DNA of 6,248 nucleotides from an uncultured Clostridia bacterium (GTDB taxonomy: Bacteria; Bacillota; Clostridia; Oscillospirales; Ruminococcaceae): assembly GCA_947385505.1 (NCBI GenBank), contig CANDLP010000147.1:1-6248 (forward strand). The letters are read 5' to 3'. Position 1 is the first letter of the stretch, and each line of letters opens with the position of its first letter. The notes below the pieces were generated by a model. That model was given only the letters and a program-made list of their open reading frames with translations, did no database searches and had not been told where the DNA came from. Position numbers and translations under genes: made by a program. Shown here piece after piece: positions 4,902 to 6,248 of this stretch.

Positions 4902-5534
4902 GTGTCTAATAATAAAGTTTTTAAACAAATTTTTTTGCCGGTGATATATTCCGCCCTATGGGGAACGGTATTTGCCGTATACTGCGGATATCAGGAGAAT
5001 AATAAAATGGAATGGTGGCAGTCTCTCATTATAAGCATAGCGTCCGCAATTATAACGGGTATTATTACTTCTAAAGCTTCAAAAAAATCACAGCTCAGAG
5101 AAAATAACGAAGCGATAAATAAGTTATCGGAGAAAATCGGAAACAATAACTTTGAACGTTCCTTACAAAGTCAAATAGGAGTTACGGATAACGATTGCTC
5201 TTTGGCTGAGCGGATCGGAAATGTAAAAGACAGCGGCAGCCTTACATATCAGCACCTGATGATCCTTGAAGCCGTTAATTCCTATAAAAAAGAAAAAGGC
5301 GATCAAATGAAAAAGCTTTCAAAACGGCAAAAGGATATTAAAAAAATGATTGAGTACATTTCGGAGGTTTTTGAGGATTGGGAAGCTTTGGCGCATAGGG
5401 ACAGCGAATTAAAAGAGGAAATTGAAAATTTGAAAAAAGAAAACCGGGAGCTTAAACAGGAAATTATTTGCCTGAAGCAGGAAAAAACGGTGGTTATAGA
5501 AAAGGATGAGATTGATAAGGAAATAGTGCTTTAA
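4902..5534 (+). CDS. Two-TM membrane-anchored coiled-coil protein (B)
   Basis: Unrecognised family; 210 residues with a GTG start fixed by AAGGAG at 4890-4895. TM1 is at about 10-30 (IFLPVIYSALWGTVFAVYC), then a short polar loop with EWW, and TM2 at about 41-57 (SLIISIASAIITGIITS), followed at once by Lys/Arg, which suggests a cytoplasmic C-terminal part. Residues 92-118 contain IGVTDNDCSLAERIG and LTYQH, corresponding to IGVDKN..LSKQH of the protein at 3369. A long coiled coil covers about 136-200, with clear heptads at 167-193 (ELKEEIENLKKENRELKQ). No catalytic motif is visible, so it is probably structural, sensory or a membrane anchor. It has its own promoter at 4859 and follows a terminator. 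Unlike copy A, it has no DUF6710-like gene after it; the Rpn nuclease promoter begins 15 bases past its stop, and no terminator lies between, so read-through into the nuclease gene is possible. Confidence 0.75.
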   Translation: MSNNKVFKQIFLPVIYSALWGTVFAVYCGYQENNKMEWWQSLIISIASAIITGIITSKASKKSQLRENNEAINKLSEKIGNNNFERSLQSQIGVTDNDCSLAERIGNVKDSGSLTYQHLMILEAVNSYKKEKGDQMKKLSKRQKDIKKMIEYISEVFEDWEALAHRDSELKEEIENLKKENRELKQEIICLKQEKTVVIEKDEIDKEIVL

Positions 5535-5549
5535 AAGGAAAAATTTGTG

Positions 5550-5578
5550 TTGACAACGAAGCAAAAAAGGTATATACT
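5550..5578 (+). promoter_or_regulatory. Sigma-A promoter of the Rpn-type nuclease gene
   Basis: TTGACA (5550-5555), 17 bases, TATACT (5573-5578): eleven of twelve core bases match. Transcription would begin about 5585, just before AAGGAG at 5586-5591, which lies seven bases before the ATG. The leader is therefore very short. Confidence 0.8.
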
Positions 5579-5598
5579 ATAATTAAAGGAGTAGCAGC

Positions 5599-6248
5599 AT
5601 GGAATATTTATCACCTAAGCTTGACATTGTATTCAAGCGGATGTTCGGAGAAAAGAACAACAGAGATATGTTAAGGGATCTGCTTAAAACATATTTCGAT
5701 ATGGACGAAGACGAAGAAGACCTGATTTTGGAAAACACCGAAATAACGCCGGAAGAAATAACAATGAAGTTTTCCAGATTGGATCTGCGTATAAGCACAA
5801 AAAAATCCGAGATAGACGTTGAAGTCCAGATAAATGACAATAAGGACTTTGAAAAAAGAAGCGTATATTACGCCTCTTCCCTGCTGAATTCAAGCATGCG
5901 GAGAGGCGAGGAGTATTCCGATATAAAGGCGATCCGTACATTGAACATATTGGATTATGTAAGCTTCCCCCAATGCGACGACTTCTTCACCACGTTTGTT
6001 GTATATGATCCGGAACATAAAATCAAATTAACCGATTCATTTTCAATGCACTTTGTGGAACTGCCGAAGATTCGTAATGCAACGGCCGAACAGATAAAAG
6101 GAGATTCGAGAGTAGCATGGGCGGCGTTCTTTAACGCTAAGAGTAAGGAGGATTTTAATATGTTAAGAGAGAATACGGTAAACCCGAATGTACAAAAGGC
6201 AGTGGAAGTCCTCGGAAGGCTTAGCCTTAACGGAAGTGTACGTCAAGA
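5599..6248 (+). CDS. Rpn-family PD-(D/E)XK nuclease (recombination-promoting nuclease / putative transposase), 3' partial
   Basis: The frame runs off the right edge after 216 codons; family members are usually about 270-310 residues, so the C-terminal third is missing. The N-terminus MEYLSPKLDIVFKRMFG is typical of the PDDEXK_2 / Rpn family. The active-site core is Asp62 (RLDLR) followed by Glu75-Val-Gln77 in EIDVEVQ, where Gln replaces the usual Lys, as is common in this family; SVYYASSLL (88-96) matches the conserved helix after it. Rpn proteins of E. coli are DNA endonucleases that raise RecA-independent recombination and have been linked to phage defence; older annotations call them transposases, though no transposition ends are seen here. 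SD AAGGAG (5586-5591) and promoter 5550-5578 fix the start. An in-frame internal SD and ATG at 6145-6162 suggest a second, shorter product. Confidence 0.9.
   Translation, partial: MEYLSPKLDIVFKRMFGEKNNRDMLRDLLKTYFDMDEDEEDLILENTEITPEEITMKFSRLDLRISTKKSEIDVEVQINDNKDFEKRSVYYASSLLNSSMRRGEEYSDIKAIRTLNILDYVSFPQCDDFFTTFVVYDPEHKIKLTDSFSMHFVELPKIRNATAEQIKGDSRVAWAAFFNAKSKEDFNMLRENTVNPNVQKAVEVLGRLSLNGSVRQ
6145..6151 (+). promoter_or_regulatory. Internal Shine-Dalgarno inside the Rpn-type gene
   Basis: AAGGAGG, full complementarity to the anti-SD core, lies inside the nuclease coding sequence and eight bases before an in-frame ATG at 6160. This is the strongest SD in the window after that of the promoter-linked genes. 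Confidence 0.6.
6160..6248 (+). CDS. Possible internally initiated short Rpn product (RpnS-like antitoxin), 3' partial
   Basis: ATG 6160 is codon 188 of the Rpn-type nuclease and shares its frame; the product would be the C-terminal part only (starting MLRENTVNPNVQKAVEVLG) and would lack the whole PD-(D/E)XK core. Work on E. coli Rpn proteins described small intragenic RpnS proteins made from internal starts that bind and inhibit the full-length nuclease; the placement here, after the catalytic domain and behind a perfect SD at 6145-6151, fits that design. Translation from this codon is inferred only. The end lies outside the window. Confidence 0.45.
   Translation, partial: MLRENTVNPNVQKAVEVLGRLSLNGSVRQ

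Noticed and set aside
5583..5941. Minus-strand frames at 5583-5840 and 5684-5941
   Set aside because: They are antisense to the catalytic core of the Rpn-type nuclease, which has clear family motifs.
5550..6248. An insertion sequence around the transposase-annotated Rpn-type gene
   Set aside because: No terminal inverted repeat or target duplication is visible on the left side, and this family acts as nucleases rather than as classic IS transposases.

Overview
The window looks like part of an integrative conjugative element (or a related plasmid-like element) from a Firmicute of the class Clostridia, possibly a gut Ruminococcaceae/Lachnospiraceae-type anaerobe. The reasons are the gene set (a small NrdD-like glycyl-radical-domain protein, a ParB-like protein, and a DUF3991/TOPRIM primase-like protein), the A+T-rich sequence, purine-rich Shine-Dalgarno (SD) sites, and canonical TTGACA/TATAAT promoters. 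The host assignment is inference; no rRNA or tRNA is present. Every supported gene lies on the + strand.

Bases 1-2715 are a tightly packed backbone block: the NrdD-like small protein, the ParB-like protein and the DUF3991/TOPRIM protein. The stop of the first touches the most upstream possible start of the second, and the second and third overlap by 17 bases, so they are probably one transcription unit that entered from the left.

Bases 2716-2930 are the longest non-coding stretch (215 bp). It is dense with inverted repeats (2747-2768, 2775-2805, 2815-2833, 2887-2901) and carries an 8-bp direct repeat. None of the hairpins has a T-run, so they look more like protein-binding sites, an oriT/parS-like locus or a structured RNA than a terminator.

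Bases 2931-6248 look like accessory cargo: separate short transcription units, several with their own near-consensus promoter. In order they are: a 114-aa unknown protein; a two-TM coiled-coil protein (starting about 3369) followed by a DUF6710-like protein (4087-4830) and a clear terminator; a second two-TM coiled-coil protein of the same architecture (4902-5534); and an Rpn-family PD-(D/E)XK nuclease (5599 to beyond the right edge). The two coiled-coil proteins share a membrane-membrane-coil layout and an IGV...L(S/T)xQH signature.

The most interesting points are: (i) a strong SD plus in-frame ATG inside the Rpn nuclease gene (6145-6162), matching the published pattern of an internally translated antitoxin; (ii) the duplicated membrane coiled-coil genes, one paired with a DUF6710-like partner, as a possible undescribed defence or maintenance module; (iii) a perfect promoter and SD upstream of 3369 with no start codon where one is expected; and (iv) the palindrome-rich region after the primase-like gene.
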